Below, one piece after another: positions 53,947 through 63,753 of a stretch of DNA of 64,000 nucleotides. The position numbers and the translations under genes were made by a program. The stretch lies in assembly GCF_001428865.1 (NCBI RefSeq), contig NZ_LMIV01000001.1:1167964-1231963 (forward strand). Reading direction: 5' to 3'. The notes beneath the pieces are model-generated. The model was not told where the DNA came from and did not search any database. It saw only the letters and a list, made by a program, of their open reading frames with translations. Each line of letters opens with the position of its first letter. Within the stretch, counting starts at the first letter, position 1. This DNA comes from Sphingomonas sp. Root241 (GTDB lineage: Bacteria; Pseudomonadota; Alphaproteobacteria; Sphingomonadales; Sphingomonadaceae).

Positions 53947-56424
53947 ATGAAAAAGCTCCAGAATCCGCTGCGCCTGCTCCTTCTCGGTGCCGCGCCGGCC
54001 GCGTTGATGCTGCCGAACTACGCAGCTGCGCAGACCGCCGCCGACACCCGGGCAACGCAAGACACCGATGCGGCGCAGCGGTCGGAACCGGACGTTGCAG
54101 CGCAGGCCCCCGAATATACCGATGGCGAAGAGATCGTCGTGGTCGGCACGGCCGGCGGCGGGACACGGCGGCAAGACGCGGCCTTTGCGGTTACCACCCT
54201 TTCCAGCGAAGCGATCGCGCGCGCCGCGCCCAACAGCACCGCGGATCTGCTGCGGACCGTCCCGGGCGTGATGGCGGAGAGCTCCGGCGGGCAGAACGGC
54301 GCGAACATCTTCGTGCGCGGCTATCCTTCCGGCGGCGACGCGCAGTTCGTCACCTTCCAGCTCGCCGGCGTGCCGATCTTCCCGCCGCCGACCCTGTCGT
54401 TCCTCGAGAATTCGCAGCTGATCCGTCTCGATGAGACCGTGCAGCGGGTCGAGGCGGTGCGCGGCGGCACGGGTTCGCTCTTCTCCAACGGCCAGCCTGG
54501 GCTCACCGTCAACGTCGTGCCGCGGACGGGAGGCAGCGTATTCCACGGGCTCGGCAAGATATCCTATACCGATTTCGGCGAGATCCGCGGCGACGCCTGG
54601 ATCTCGGGACCGCTCAATGAAGATACCGGCTTCATGATCGGCGGCTATTACGCCCAGGGCAACGGCGTCCGCGATCCGCAATACCGCGCCGAGAAGGGCG
54701 GGCAGGTCACCGCCAACGTCCATCACGATTTCGGCAATCGCGGCTCGGTCGAGATCTATGCCCGCTACCTCAACGATCATGGCCAGTGGCTGCTGCCGAT
54801 CCCGATCGTCCAGAACGGTAGCGAGATCAGCGAATATCCGGGCTTCGACGCCGGCACCGGGGCGCTTCCCGGGCGCGAGACGCGCGTCACGACCAATCTG
54901 GCCGGCCGTACCGTCGACCTCGCCGACGGGCGCGGCGCCGACGTGTTCAACACCGGCATCAACTTCGACTATGAGGTCGCCGACGGCTTCCGGCTGCGCG
55001 AGCGCCTCAGCTATCTCGGCGGCAATGCCGATACGGTCGGGTTGGTACCGGCCGAGGCGCCGGTCGCGGCTTCGGACATGGCGGTGACGCTGGGCGGCGC
55101 AGGCTCCACGGTCGCGAGCCTCGGCTATGTCAATGGCGGCGGCGCGCTCGCGGCGACCACACCGGTGATGCGCGCCGGTGTCTGGGAGGTCCGCAAGAAG
55201 ATATCCTCCTTCGTTGCCGATACCGGCTTCGAATGGACCGCCGGCCCGAACAAGCTGACCGGCGGCTTCTATTACGCCAACTACACCTCGCGCGACAGCT
55301 GGTCGCTCGGCAACCAGATGTTGCTCACCGGCGAGCCCAATGCGCGGCTGCTCAACATGACGTTGAACGGCGGTCGGACGGCCACGCTCAACGGCTTCAC
55401 CAGCGGGCCGGGCTTCATCGTCGACGGCCGATATGACGGCAGCGACTATGCTTTCTACGCAGTCGACGAATTCCAGATCACGCCCGAGCTGCGCGTCGAC
55501 GGTGGCCTGCGCTGGCAGCGGCACACGGTGAGCGGAACGATCCGCACGCCGGGTGGGGCCGTCGATCTCGATGGCAATGCCAGCACGCTCTACGACAATT
55601 CGGTCTCGGTGTTCGGCGGTCCGCGCCGGATCGACTATTCGGATTCGGCCTGGTCGTGGACCGCGGGCGTCAACTATGACGTTACGCGCCAGATCGGTCT
55701 GTTCGCGCGCTACAGCCGGGGCAATAGTTTCCCGCAGTTCGACAATCTGCGCGACGCTTCGGACGCGGACATCGCGAACGACACCGGCCTCGCCGTCACC
55801 GCCGAGGTCGAAACCTATGAAGGCGGGCTCAAGATCTCGACGCCGCTGGTCAACCTGTACGCCACGCTGTTCCACAACAAGTTCGACGGGCTCGCGACCA
55901 CGCAGCTCGTCAACAACGTGCCGCTCAGCCAGATCGGCGGCGCCAAGGCCACCGGCGTCGAACTCGAGGGCGCGATCCGGCCTTTCCCCGGCTTCAGCCT
56001 GTCTGGCGCGGCCACCTGGCTCGACAGCACGTACGAGGATTTCTTCACGGGAGGCGGCACGATCGACAACACGGGCAACCGCGTCCAGCGCCAGCCGCGC
56101 TGGGCATGGCGCGTGACGCCGGCCTATGAAGTCGATCTCGGCAGCGTGAAGCCTTCGGTCTTCGCGACGCTGCAATATACCGGCGATCGCTTCTCGGACG
56201 TGGAGAACAACCAGCTGCTGCCGTATTTCTACCAGCTCGATGCCGGCGTCTCGGTCGATGTCGCCGAGCGGGTAAAGCTTCAGGTGACCGGCAACAACCT
56301 GACCAACGAGATCGGCCTCACCGAAGGCAATCCGCGCATCATCGGCTCGCAGGGATCGGGGCCGATCCTGGCACGGCCGATCCTCGGACGGTCGTTCCGC
56401 TTCAGCGCGGCCTTCAGCTTCTGA
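53947..56424 (+). CDS. TonB-dependent receptor (siderophore-receptor type)
   Basis: 825 residues from the ATG at 53947, which has AAAGGGAGG 9 bases before it; the frame is open further upstream but without receptor sequence. Signal peptide MKKLQNPLRLLLLGAAPAALMLPNYAAAQ, then the TonB-box-like EEIVVVGTA. The plug has STADLLRTVPGVMAES, NIFVRGYPSGGDAQF and ETVQRVEAVRGGTGSLFSNG, and the barrel ends RPILGRSFRFSAAFSF. The plug resembles receptors for ferric siderophores or small ligands more than the glycan receptor on the other strand. Ligand unknown. No siderophore genes nearby. Confidence 0.88.
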   Translation: MKKLQNPLRLLLLGAAPAALMLPNYAAAQTAADTRATQDTDAAQRSEPDVAAQAPEYTDGEEIVVVGTAGGGTRRQDAAFAVTTLSSEAIARAAPNSTADLLRTVPGVMAESSGGQNGANIFVRGYPSGGDAQFVTFQLAGVPIFPPPTLSFLENSQLIRLDETVQRVEAVRGGTGSLFSNGQPGLTVNVVPRTGGSVFHGLGKISYTDFGEIRGDAWISGPLNEDTGFMIGGYYAQGNGVRDPQYRAEKGGQVTANVHHDFGNRGSVEIYARYLNDHGQWLLPIPIVQNGSEISEYPGFDAGTGALPGRETRVTTNLAGRTVDLADGRGADVFNTGINFDYEVADGFRLRERLSYLGGNADTVGLVPAEAPVAASDMAVTLGGAGSTVASLGYVNGGGALAATTPVMRAGVWEVRKKISSFVADTGFEWTAGPNKLTGGFYYANYTSRDSWSLGNQMLLTGEPNARLLNMTLNGGRTATLNGFTSGPGFIVDGRYDGSDYAFYAVDEFQITPELRVDGGLRWQRHTVSGTIRTPGGAVDLDGNASTLYDNSVSVFGGPRRIDYSDSAWSWTAGVNYDVTRQIGLFARYSRGNSFPQFDNLRDASDADIANDTGLAVTAEVETYEGGLKISTPLVNLYATLFHNKFDGLATTQLVNNVPLSQIGGAKATGVELEGAIRPFPGFSLSGAATWLDSTYEDFFTGGGTIDNTGNRVQRQPRWAWRVTPAYEVDLGSVKPSVFATLQYTGDRFSDVENNQLLPYFYQLDAGVSVDVAERVKLQVTGNNLTNEIGLTEGNPRIIGSQGSGPILARPILGRSFRFSAAFSF

Positions 56425-56689
56425 TCGCAGTTCGACCCCGAAAGCGATTATCCGGCGCAGGTGAAGCAGCCGGAAATTCTCGCCTTTGCCGACTCTTGCG
56501 CCAGACTTCGCATAAATCGCTCAGGCCGCCGCTTTTGCGACAAGCTGCCGGAAACGGGCGGCGCAGTTGCGTCTCGTCGCCTTTACAAGGCGCCGCCTGC
56601 CTCTAGCCTAAATCATATAAATGAGACGTGAGCGGAAGGCGATCGCGTGATCGCGGCCGGCACCAGGGGGGCGATGCAAAAGGGAGAGA
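56425..56689. other. Intergenic region between two receptor genes
   Basis: 265 bases without a gene. It holds the leader of the next receptor gene, with an AT-rich patch (AAATCATATAAATGAG, about 56611-56626) that may be its promoter -10 region. No operator palindrome like those of the glycan locus is present. Confidence 0.4.
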
Positions 56690-59545
56690 ATGATGAAGAT
56701 GTCGCTCAAGGCATGCTTGCTTGTAAGTGCGTTGACGATCTCCACACCGACATTGGCGCAGCAAAGTGCACCACCCGCTTCCGGGTCGCCCGGAGACGCG
56801 GCCACCACATCTCAAGAATCCGCCGCGGGGACTGAAACGACGCAAACAACGCCCCAAGGCGAAGAAATCGTAGTGACCGGCATCCGCAGCAGCCTCGCCT
56901 CCTCCGCCCGGATCAAGCGTGAGGCCCAGCAGATCGTCGACACGATTTCGGCCGAGGATGTCGGCAAGTTCCCCGACGCGAACATCGCCGAATCGCTCCA
57001 GCGCATCACCGGCGTCGCCATCGATCGTTCGGGCGGCGAGGGCCAGTTCATCACGGTCCGCGGGCTGGGGCCGGAATTCAACACGGTGCTGGTCAACGGC
57101 CGTGTGATGGCGACGGACAATCCGGGTAGGGAGTTCTCGTTCGACGTGCTGTCGTCGAACATGATCCAGCGCACCGACGTCTACAAATCCAGCGTGCCCG
57201 AGCTGCAGGAAGGCGGCATCGGCGCCACCGTGAACATCGTCACCGCCCGTCCGCTGGAGGGACGCAGCGGCTTCCACGTCGCCGCGTCGGCCGGCGGCAT
57301 CTATGATACGCTGCGCGAGAAGGTGAGTCCCGATCTGTCGGCGGTCGCCTCCTTCACCAACGCGGAAAAGACGATCGGCATCGTGCTGGCGGGGTCCTAT
57401 ACCGATCGCTACAGCCAGCTCGATTATGTGCGCACCGAAGGCTGGCTGTTCGGGCCGCAGCGGACAGTGGACGGAACGGCGGATTCGACCGGACTGACGC
57501 CCGGTGCGATCGTCACCACGCCCGGCGAGGTGCATACGCCGCAAAATGTCCAGTTCGCCCGTCAGTTGGACCGTCGGCGCCGCATCAACGTCTCCGGCAC
57601 CTTCCAGGCGGAGCTGGCCGACAATCTGCTGCTGACCGTCGACGGCATCTATTCCAAGTTCGACGTGTTCAGCGATCGCAACATCTTCGCGAACTTCTTC
57701 TCCGCGCCCTATATCGGCATGGAAGTGGACGAACAGGGCACCGTCACCGGTTTCAATCGCCCCGGGCAGCAATTCCTCGCCGCCAATCCGGCGCTGGCCG
57801 ATGCGGTGTCGCTCTCCCAGAACGACAATATCGTCAATCCCAGCGACCGGCTGACCACGACCTATCAGATCGGCGGCAATCTCAGATGGCGGCCGAGCGA
57901 GGATGTAGAGGTACGGCTCGATGCCTCGACCACCCGCGCGAAGCAGCGCGCCCCGGGGATGTTCGTTGTCGTGGGCTCGCTGGCGCAGACCAGTCCGCGC
58001 TTCGACTTGAACAAGGGCAATGACCTGCCGATCGTGTCCAATTCGGGCAACATCACCGATCCGTCGCTGATGCGCGCGCATTTCACTGCCGCCGACGACA
58101 ATCGCGTAGAGGATGAGGGCTCCGAATATCACCTCGACACCGAATTCAAGGTGCATGACAGCCCATTGCAGGCGGTCCGGATCGGCTTCTCTTATTCCGA
58201 TCGCAGCAAGCTTCGCCGGTCGCAGAACAACCAGGACGGCAACTGCGCCTATTGCGGGTACGAGATCCCGATGGACACGTCGCTGCTCGAGCCCTTCAAG
58301 CTCGACAATTTCCTGTCGGGCGTGTCGGGCAGCGAGAATGTGCCCGCGCAATTCTTCACTTATGATCCCCGCGCGGTAATCGCCTTCCTCTCCGATCCGG
58401 CGAACCTCGCCCGGCCCCGGCAAGGACGAAATGCGGCGGAGCAGGCCGCCGAAGCGGCGCGCCTGCTGGCATTGCCGGGCGGTCCCTATGGCGTGCGCGA
58501 GAATCTGGGCAGCCGGCTGGATGTCCAGGAAGAAGTGTTGGCCGGTTATATCGCCATGCAGTTCGGCGGAACGAACTGGTCGGGGAATGCCGGCATCCGC
58601 GTCGTCCGCACGCAGACGATGTCGCGCGGATTTGCCCTGCCGGTAGTGAACATCACCAACACGCCCGGCGACGACACGCTGCAATATCAATATGGCGATT
58701 CCACGCCGGTCTCGGTCCGCAACAGCTATGTCAACGCGCTGCCCTCGGCTAACCTCAAGGTGAACCTGACCGACAAATTGATCGCGCGCGCGGCCTTTTC
58801 GCAGACGGTGACTCGCCCGACGCTTACCGATCTGGGCGTCGACAATTCGTTCGGCGGGCGCGTGTCGGTGCCCTTGTCGAGCGGCGGCAATCCGGCGCTG
58901 CAACCGTTCAAGTCGACCAATTACGATCTGTCGCTGGAATGGTATCTGTCACCGGTCAGTTATCTGAGCATCGGCGGCTTCTACAAGACTCTGAGCGACT
59001 TCCTCGAGCTCCAGACGCTGCCGGTCGAGCGGTTCGGGCGGGTGTTCCAGGATACCCGCACGCGCAACGGCCAGACGGGCTATATCCGCGGGATCGAGGT
59101 CGGCGGCCAATATTCGTTCGATTTCCTGGGCGGTTTCGCCTCGGGCTTCGGCGTGGCCGGCAACTATACTTACGTCGACAGCAAGGCCAATCGCGACACG
59201 ACGCTGTCGGATTATGATTGCGGCTATAACGGCCTTTCGCCCCATTCGGCGAACGGCAGCGTGTTCTACGAGAAATTCGGCCTGGCGGCGCGCGTTTCGT
59301 ACAATTGGCGCTCGGACTATCTGCGGGCCTGCCGCTCGGACCAGGCGCGTCCGCGAAACCGGTCGGCTTATGGCCAGCTCGATTTCAATCTGGGCTATGA
59401 TGTGACGCCGAACTTCCAGCTCTATGTTCAGGGCGTCAACGTCACCAAGGCGCGGGTGGACGAGTGGTCGGCCATCGAGGATCGCTTCCTGATGCTTCAG
59501 GATACCGGCGCGCGGTACAATTTCGGCGTCCGCGCGACATTCTGA
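56690..59545 (+). CDS. TonB-dependent receptor (large Xanthomonas/Caulobacter/Sphingomonas type)
   Basis: 951 residues. GGGAGAG precedes tandem ATGs at 56690 and 56693. Signal peptide MKMSLKACLLVSALTISTPTLAQ, a linker rich in Ser, Ala and Thr, the TonB-box-like EEIVVTGIRSSLASS, and the plug with VGKFPDANIAESLQRITGVAIDR, FITVRGLGPEFNTVLVNGR and SSVPELQEGGIGATVNIVTARPL, a signature of this receptor group. The barrel ends GARYNFGVRATF. One extracellular loop has a Cys pair (GNCAYCGYE). Substrate unknown; group members commonly take up sugars or amino-acid derivatives. A strong hairpin follows the stop. Confidence 0.9.
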   Translation: MMKMSLKACLLVSALTISTPTLAQQSAPPASGSPGDAATTSQESAAGTETTQTTPQGEEIVVTGIRSSLASSARIKREAQQIVDTISAEDVGKFPDANIAESLQRITGVAIDRSGGEGQFITVRGLGPEFNTVLVNGRVMATDNPGREFSFDVLSSNMIQRTDVYKSSVPELQEGGIGATVNIVTARPLEGRSGFHVAASAGGIYDTLREKVSPDLSAVASFTNAEKTIGIVLAGSYTDRYSQLDYVRTEGWLFGPQRTVDGTADSTGLTPGAIVTTPGEVHTPQNVQFARQLDRRRRINVSGTFQAELADNLLLTVDGIYSKFDVFSDRNIFANFFSAPYIGMEVDEQGTVTGFNRPGQQFLAANPALADAVSLSQNDNIVNPSDRLTTTYQIGGNLRWRPSEDVEVRLDASTTRAKQRAPGMFVVVGSLAQTSPRFDLNKGNDLPIVSNSGNITDPSLMRAHFTAADDNRVEDEGSEYHLDTEFKVHDSPLQAVRIGFSYSDRSKLRRSQNNQDGNCAYCGYEIPMDTSLLEPFKLDNFLSGVSGSENVPAQFFTYDPRAVIAFLSDPANLARPRQGRNAAEQAAEAARLLALPGGPYGVRENLGSRLDVQEEVLAGYIAMQFGGTNWSGNAGIRVVRTQTMSRGFALPVVNITNTPGDDTLQYQYGDSTPVSVRNSYVNALPSANLKVNLTDKLIARAAFSQTVTRPTLTDLGVDNSFGGRVSVPLSSGGNPALQPFKSTNYDLSLEWYLSPVSYLSIGGFYKTLSDFLELQTLPVERFGRVFQDTRTRNGQTGYIRGIEVGGQYSFDFLGGFASGFGVAGNYTYVDSKANRDTTLSDYDCGYNGLSPHSANGSVFYEKFGLAARVSYNWRSDYLRACRSDQARPRNRSAYGQLDFNLGYDVTPNFQLYVQGVNVTKARVDEWSAIEDRFLMLQDTGARYNFGVRATF

Positions 59546-59552
59546 CCTGCTT

Positions 59553-59583
59553 TGCCTCGCTGCGCCGGGAGCGCAGCGAGGCA
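59553..59583 (+). terminator. Perfect 13-bp stem-loop after the receptor gene
   Basis: TGCCTCGCTGCGC (59553-59565) pairs exactly with GCGCAGCGAGGCA (59571-59583) around a 5-base CGGGA loop, 7 bases after the receptor stop. It has no T-run but is well placed as a terminator or 3' mRNA stabiliser. The rest of 59584-59799 contains nothing I can support as a gene. Confidence 0.65.
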
Positions 59584-59799
59584 TCGCCTCTCGGCATCAC
59601 CCAAGTGAGGGAACGGTTACGTCCAGCTTGTATGGCGTCGAACGCTGCAAATCCGCCTTCACTCACCTCGATGTGATCTCTTCGGTTGCGGCAGCTTCGC
59701 TCCAGTCCCGCCATTCGGCGCCGCCCGGGAAATTCCCAGAGCGCCCATTCATTCAGCCGCGAACCGCCATCAATCGTGACGCGACGAAACCTGGGAGGG

Positions 59800-62700
59800 T
59801 TACTCGCCGATCTTCGCGACGCGCAACGTCGCGATCGGCCTGGCCTCATCCTCGTCGTCGCGGTTCACGCCCTGTTGGAACGACAGGTCGGCGTCGACCA
59901 GGGTCTCCGCCTCACTGCGGCGTCCGAAATTGCGGGTCAGCCGGATGAGGACATGTCCCGCGCCGTTGGGGTTGATCCGATCGGCGTCGAAGCCGTTGAT
60001 CCGCACGGCGTATTCGCCCCGCGGCGCGCGGCGAATGGCATATTCCTCGGGCCCGTAGCCGTCGGTCATGTCGTTCGAGATCTGGCCGCCGGCACTGCTC
60101 AATTGGTCGCCATAATAGACGCGCTCGCCATTGGGCTCGTCGACCCACAGGTCGATGTCAGCGTCGTCGGCGGTCCATTCGATGACGATCCGGGCGTCGG
60201 TGTCGAGCAAGCCGACCAGTCGCGGATCGAGCGACCAACTGCCGCCCGCCGCCTCGATATCGGCGATCAGCGCATTGGCCTCCATCAGCGCGATCACTTC
60301 GAAGCCGTCGAAGTCGTCCGATGCAGGGTTGAGCGCGGCATCGGTGAGCAGCTTGAACGCACGCTCCAGATCGGCGCGACCCCCATTGCCGCGGCTGCGC
60401 CCGCGCGCCGCCAGCGCGAGCGCCAGGTCGCGCGCGGGTTGCGGGCGGAATTCGGCATTGGCCGCGGCCAATTGTTCGGCAAGTTCGATCGCGCGATCGT
60501 GCGACCGGTCGCGCTCGAGACGGAAAGCTACGATCTGCCGGGTTTCGTCGTCGCTCAACGGCAGTTCGAGTGCGGAGAGCAGCAACTGCCCGGCGGTCGC
60601 TTCGTCCCCCTTGCTTCGGAACCATTCGGCGACGTCGAGATAGAAGCTCGGCACCGATCCATAAGCGCGCTCCTGTTCGGAGAGCACGCCCAGTCGGGCC
60701 ACGGGGGCGGCGGCATCGAGCGCGACGATATAGGGGCGTTTGGCGATCAGATCGGCGAGATCGACCTTCACCGCGGCCTCGGTATCCGGCCGATCGGCGT
60801 GGGCAACCGGGACCTCTCGAGCCTGGGTTCCGGTGACGACCACGTCGCTCCCGTCTTCAGCCGAGATCGAGCCCGCCGCGGAGACCGACTCCGCTACGGT
60901 GTTTGCCTGTGGGGGAATCCGCGCGCTCGTGACCGTCACCTCACTGCCTTGGTCGAGCACGGTGCCGGGAGCTCTCTGGAGCACTTCCGCCGGCGCGGGT
61001 TCGGGCGCGGGCGGCGGCGGGAGGGCCGCCATCGGGGCTACCGGCGGGGCCGGCGCGGGCTGGGGCTTCGGCCGTGGTGCGACGACGAAGCGCCGCTTCC
61101 ACCACGCCTTGCGTTCACTCCATTGCTCGAGGACATAGTCGAAGCGTTCGCGCCGGTCGTCGAGCGCCTGTTCGTCCGATTCCTGCTTCGCCTCGCGATA
61201 TTCGCCCATCCATTCCGCGGCGAAGCCCGGTGGCGGCGCGATGTCGGCGCGCAGATATTGGTCGGGCCGTTCGAGCACGAGCAGCGACATCGCCGGTCCG
61301 GCGACATGATAACGCCGCGCAAGCTCGACCATCGGCTGATGGCGCGCGGGATCGTCGCCGAGGATCTGGACCTGCTGCGCTGCCCACAACGCGCCGGGCG
61401 CATCGGCACGCACGGCATCCTCGCCGGCATAACTGCGTTCGCTACCGTCGCCGAGCCGCACGCGAACGCCGCCGTGATCGGGCATGCGGCCGACGAGCAG
61501 CCAGCCACCCTGCGGGGCGGGGAGGGCGCGGAAAGAAACTCGCCGCCCCGATGCATTGCGCACCGCGGCGACCGCCATGCCGGATCCGGTGAGCGCGGCC
61601 GCCGCTTCCGTGGCCTTACCCTCGCGCACCCGGACAAGTCGACCGGAGGCACCCTGGGCGAGGCGTCCTAGCCGTGCGCCGTCGGCTTGGCTCGATGCCG
61701 TCAGCAGCGACAGTGGACAATCGGGGACGAATTCGGCGCCGCGATCGATCGTCACCAGCCCGTCGGAAACCAGCACGCATTGGCTGGCGGGGGCCAGGCT
61801 CAGCCCGTCGAGGCCGGCGAACGAAGTGCCGCCACGATACACGATTTCGCCGAGCGCCTTGCGGAGGCCGGCGACATCCTGGTGCGTGCTGACTTGCGGG
61901 CGGTCGCTCGCGAAGGTGACGAGGTCGATCGCGGTCGGTGCCGTCGCGTCGGCGAGGCGCGCGAGCACTTCGGTCTCGAGGTCGGTGCGGTCGCGCCCGT
62001 GCGACAGCGAACGGTCCCAATAGACGCGCAGCCTTCCCGCCGGCCTGATCGCAGAAGCCCTGGCGGAATCGTCGATCACGAAGAAGCGTTCGCCGCTCTG
62101 GTGTCGCGTGACGATCAGCGGCGTTGCGGGAGGCCCGCCCGCGATCTCCAGCCCGTCGCGCAGCGTTCGGCGTTCGGCGGCTGCACCGCCGCGCCAGCTT
62201 CGGCCGTCGCGCGCCAGCGTCACCGTCGCGCCCGCGAAGCGCACTATTGGCGCGGTGTCATAGCCGTCGACAGTAATTTCGAGGCTGGTCTTGCCGATCG
62301 CGGCGTCGCGCGCGAGCGGCACGACCACGCCGCGCTCGGGATCGAACGGCATGGCGAAGCTCAGGCGAAACCGTCGCGGATGCTCGCGGTCGATCGGATA
62401 GATGCGCGTGGTGAAACGGTTGCCCGCCGAAACTTCGGCCAGTCCGGGATCGATCCCGGCGCGAACCTCGTCCTCATAGAGATTGCGCGCCTTCGGCTGT
62501 TCGAGCAGCTGGCCGGGGATCATCGCGTCGCCGACGCTCAGCGCATAGCCGGTAACCACCGCGTCGGGCGGTAGCGCCAGCGCCAGCTTCGCCTCGAATT
62601 GCTCCTGCTCGGCGGGGTCGGCTGCGAGCAACAATTCGAGTGTCACGTCGGCCGAGCGCCCGGTCGCGTGCGCGGTGACGAGCAGTTCGTCGATCCGCAG

Positions 62701-62844
62701 ATGCTTCGCGTCGTCTTCGTCCCCGTCGTTCCGAATGCCGCGTTCGGCTTCGGAAAGCGTCGGGTTGAGCTGTGCCGCGACGGGGCCGGGAAACACTGTC
62801 AGCAACAGGCCCGCCGCCAGCGAGAATTTCGCGTGCCACCCCAT
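59800..62844 (-). CDS. VIT-VWA-DUF2135 exported protein with internal TonB-box-like motif
   Basis: 1014 residues from the ATG at 62844, which has GGGGGGATCG upstream; a longer frame from 62949 lacks a signal peptide start. Signal peptide MGWHAKFSLAAGLLLTVFPGPVAAQ. A VIT domain follows at about 35-160 (RIDELLVTAHATGRSADVTLEL). A VWA-like domain at about 270-380 keeps the MIDAS elements (DRSLS, GGTSF, LVSDG), so it probably binds a divalent metal and a protein partner. A Pro-rich linker follows (about 600-640). A VVVTGTQAR segment near residue 670 looks like the TonB box of receptors. Then come helical repeats and a C-terminal DUF2135-like beta domain (IVIEWTADDADIDLWVDEP). Periplasmic or outer-membrane-attached; function unknown. 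Confidence 0.78.
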   Translation of the reverse strand: MGWHAKFSLAAGLLLTVFPGPVAAQLNPTLSEAERGIRNDGDEDDAKHLRIDELLVTAHATGRSADVTLELLLAADPAEQEQFEAKLALALPPDAVVTGYALSVGDAMIPGQLLEQPKARNLYEDEVRAGIDPGLAEVSAGNRFTTRIYPIDREHPRRFRLSFAMPFDPERGVVVPLARDAAIGKTSLEITVDGYDTAPIVRFAGATVTLARDGRSWRGGAAAERRTLRDGLEIAGGPPATPLIVTRHQSGERFFVIDDSARASAIRPAGRLRVYWDRSLSHGRDRTDLETEVLARLADATAPTAIDLVTFASDRPQVSTHQDVAGLRKALGEIVYRGGTSFAGLDGLSLAPASQCVLVSDGLVTIDRGAEFVPDCPLSLLTASSQADGARLGRLAQGASGRLVRVREGKATEAAAALTGSGMAVAAVRNASGRRVSFRALPAPQGGWLLVGRMPDHGGVRVRLGDGSERSYAGEDAVRADAPGALWAAQQVQILGDDPARHQPMVELARRYHVAGPAMSLLVLERPDQYLRADIAPPPGFAAEWMGEYREAKQESDEQALDDRRERFDYVLEQWSERKAWWKRRFVVAPRPKPQPAPAPPVAPMAALPPPPAPEPAPAEVLQRAPGTVLDQGSEVTVTSARIPPQANTVAESVSAAGSISAEDGSDVVVTGTQAREVPVAHADRPDTEAAVKVDLADLIAKRPYIVALDAAAPVARLGVLSEQERAYGSVPSFYLDVAEWFRSKGDEATAGQLLLSALELPLSDDETRQIVAFRLERDRSHDRAIELAEQLAAANAEFRPQPARDLALALAARGRSRGNGGRADLERAFKLLTDAALNPASDDFDGFEVIALMEANALIADIEAAGGSWSLDPRLVGLLDTDARIVIEWTADDADIDLWVDEPNGERVYYGDQLSSAGGQISNDMTDGYGPEEYAIRRAPRGEYAVRINGFDADRINPNGAGHVLIRLTRNFGRRSEAETLVDADLSFQQGVNRDDEDEARPIATLRVAKIGE

Positions 62845-62976
62845 TCGATCCCCCCGAACCCTATGTTTGGAGAGACTATGCGACTGGGCGTACAGCGCAA
62901 GGGTCATGGCGGCCCGATGTGGGTCCGAATAGGCTCCTTGCCTTTCCACTTCCCATGGCAGGGCCGCGAGAGCGCG

Positions 62977-63753
62977 CTATCGGCCGGAGGCGTCCAGGAT
63001 GAGAGCAGTGATTTCCTTTGGATGCGAGATCAGAGAAACATGGCTCGATCGAACCTCCACTGTCCGTGCCCCCATGCGCGCCGCCATGAAGCGCTGGAGC
63101 TCGGGGTTGATCGTCCGGTCATCGGTCGAGACGGCGTAGAAGCTGGGACGGGTGCGCCATGCCGCCTGGGTAGTGCGCCCGCTCAGCAGTGCCCTTCGGA
63201 ATGGCTGCTGGACAGCGAAGAGTGCGCGCGCCCTGGCGGTGGGCAGGTCGCCGGCGAAGTCCCGTAGGAAGGCTTGCTCGGACAGACGGCCCTCGTCCCC
63301 ATCATAGACGATGCCCGCCGAGGCCGGTGGCGCAGGAAAGCGGGCGGCGAGGGCGGCATAATCCTCGCCGGCATCAGGCGCCCGCGCCGCCACATAGACG
63401 AGCGCGGAGACGTTCGGATGGGCGCCCGCCTCGGTCACGATCATGCCCGAGAAGGAATGGCCCGCCAGCACCGTGGGCCCGTCCTGCCGGTCCAGCACCT
63501 TGCGGCAGGCCGCAACCGCTTCGTCCAGCGTCGTCAGGGGATTCTGGACAGAGGTCACGTTCAGCCCCCGAGCCTGGAGGTGCGGGATGACCTCAGACCA
63601 GCTCGATCCGTCGGCGAATAATCCGTGGACGAGGACGACGTTGTTCGCCTTCCGCAGCGCCGGGGTGCCCTGGGCGGTCGCCCTGGGTGCGGTTAACATA
63701 GCCGCCGCACCCGTTAGTAGCGAAGTTGCGAACGTCCTGCGATCCATGTTCAT
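62977..63753 (-). CDS. Alpha/beta hydrolase, twin-arginine exported
   Basis: 258 residues. N-terminal DRRTFATSLLTGAAAMLTAPRATAQ is a Tat-like signal peptide. The hydrolase core has VVLVHGLFADGSSW (oxyanion-hole strand), GHSFSG with Ser100 as nucleophile, and a late His in RSSHVSLISHP. It resembles the small periplasmic esterase-like hydrolases common in proteobacteria; substrate unknown. Its ATG overlaps the end of a degenerate dehydrogenase reading frame, so it may once have been in an operon with it. The VIT/VWA gene follows on the same strand after 132 bases. Confidence 0.88.
   Translation of the reverse strand: MNMDRRTFATSLLTGAAAMLTAPRATAQGTPALRKANNVVLVHGLFADGSSWSEVIPHLQARGLNVTSVQNPLTTLDEAVAACRKVLDRQDGPTVLAGHSFSGMIVTEAGAHPNVSALVYVAARAPDAGEDYAALAARFPAPPASAGIVYDGDEGRLSEQAFLRDFAGDLPTARARALFAVQQPFRRALLSGRTTQAAWRTRPSFYAVSTDDRTINPELQRFMAARMGARTVEVRSSHVSLISHPKEITALILDASGR

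Noticed and set aside
53890..56175. Antisense frame of 761 codons over the second TonB receptor gene
   Set aside because: Receptor signal peptide, plug and barrel are clear on the plus strand. The same reasoning rejects the antisense frames over the third receptor (56603-58903) and the plus-strand frame over the VIT gene (59686-61671).
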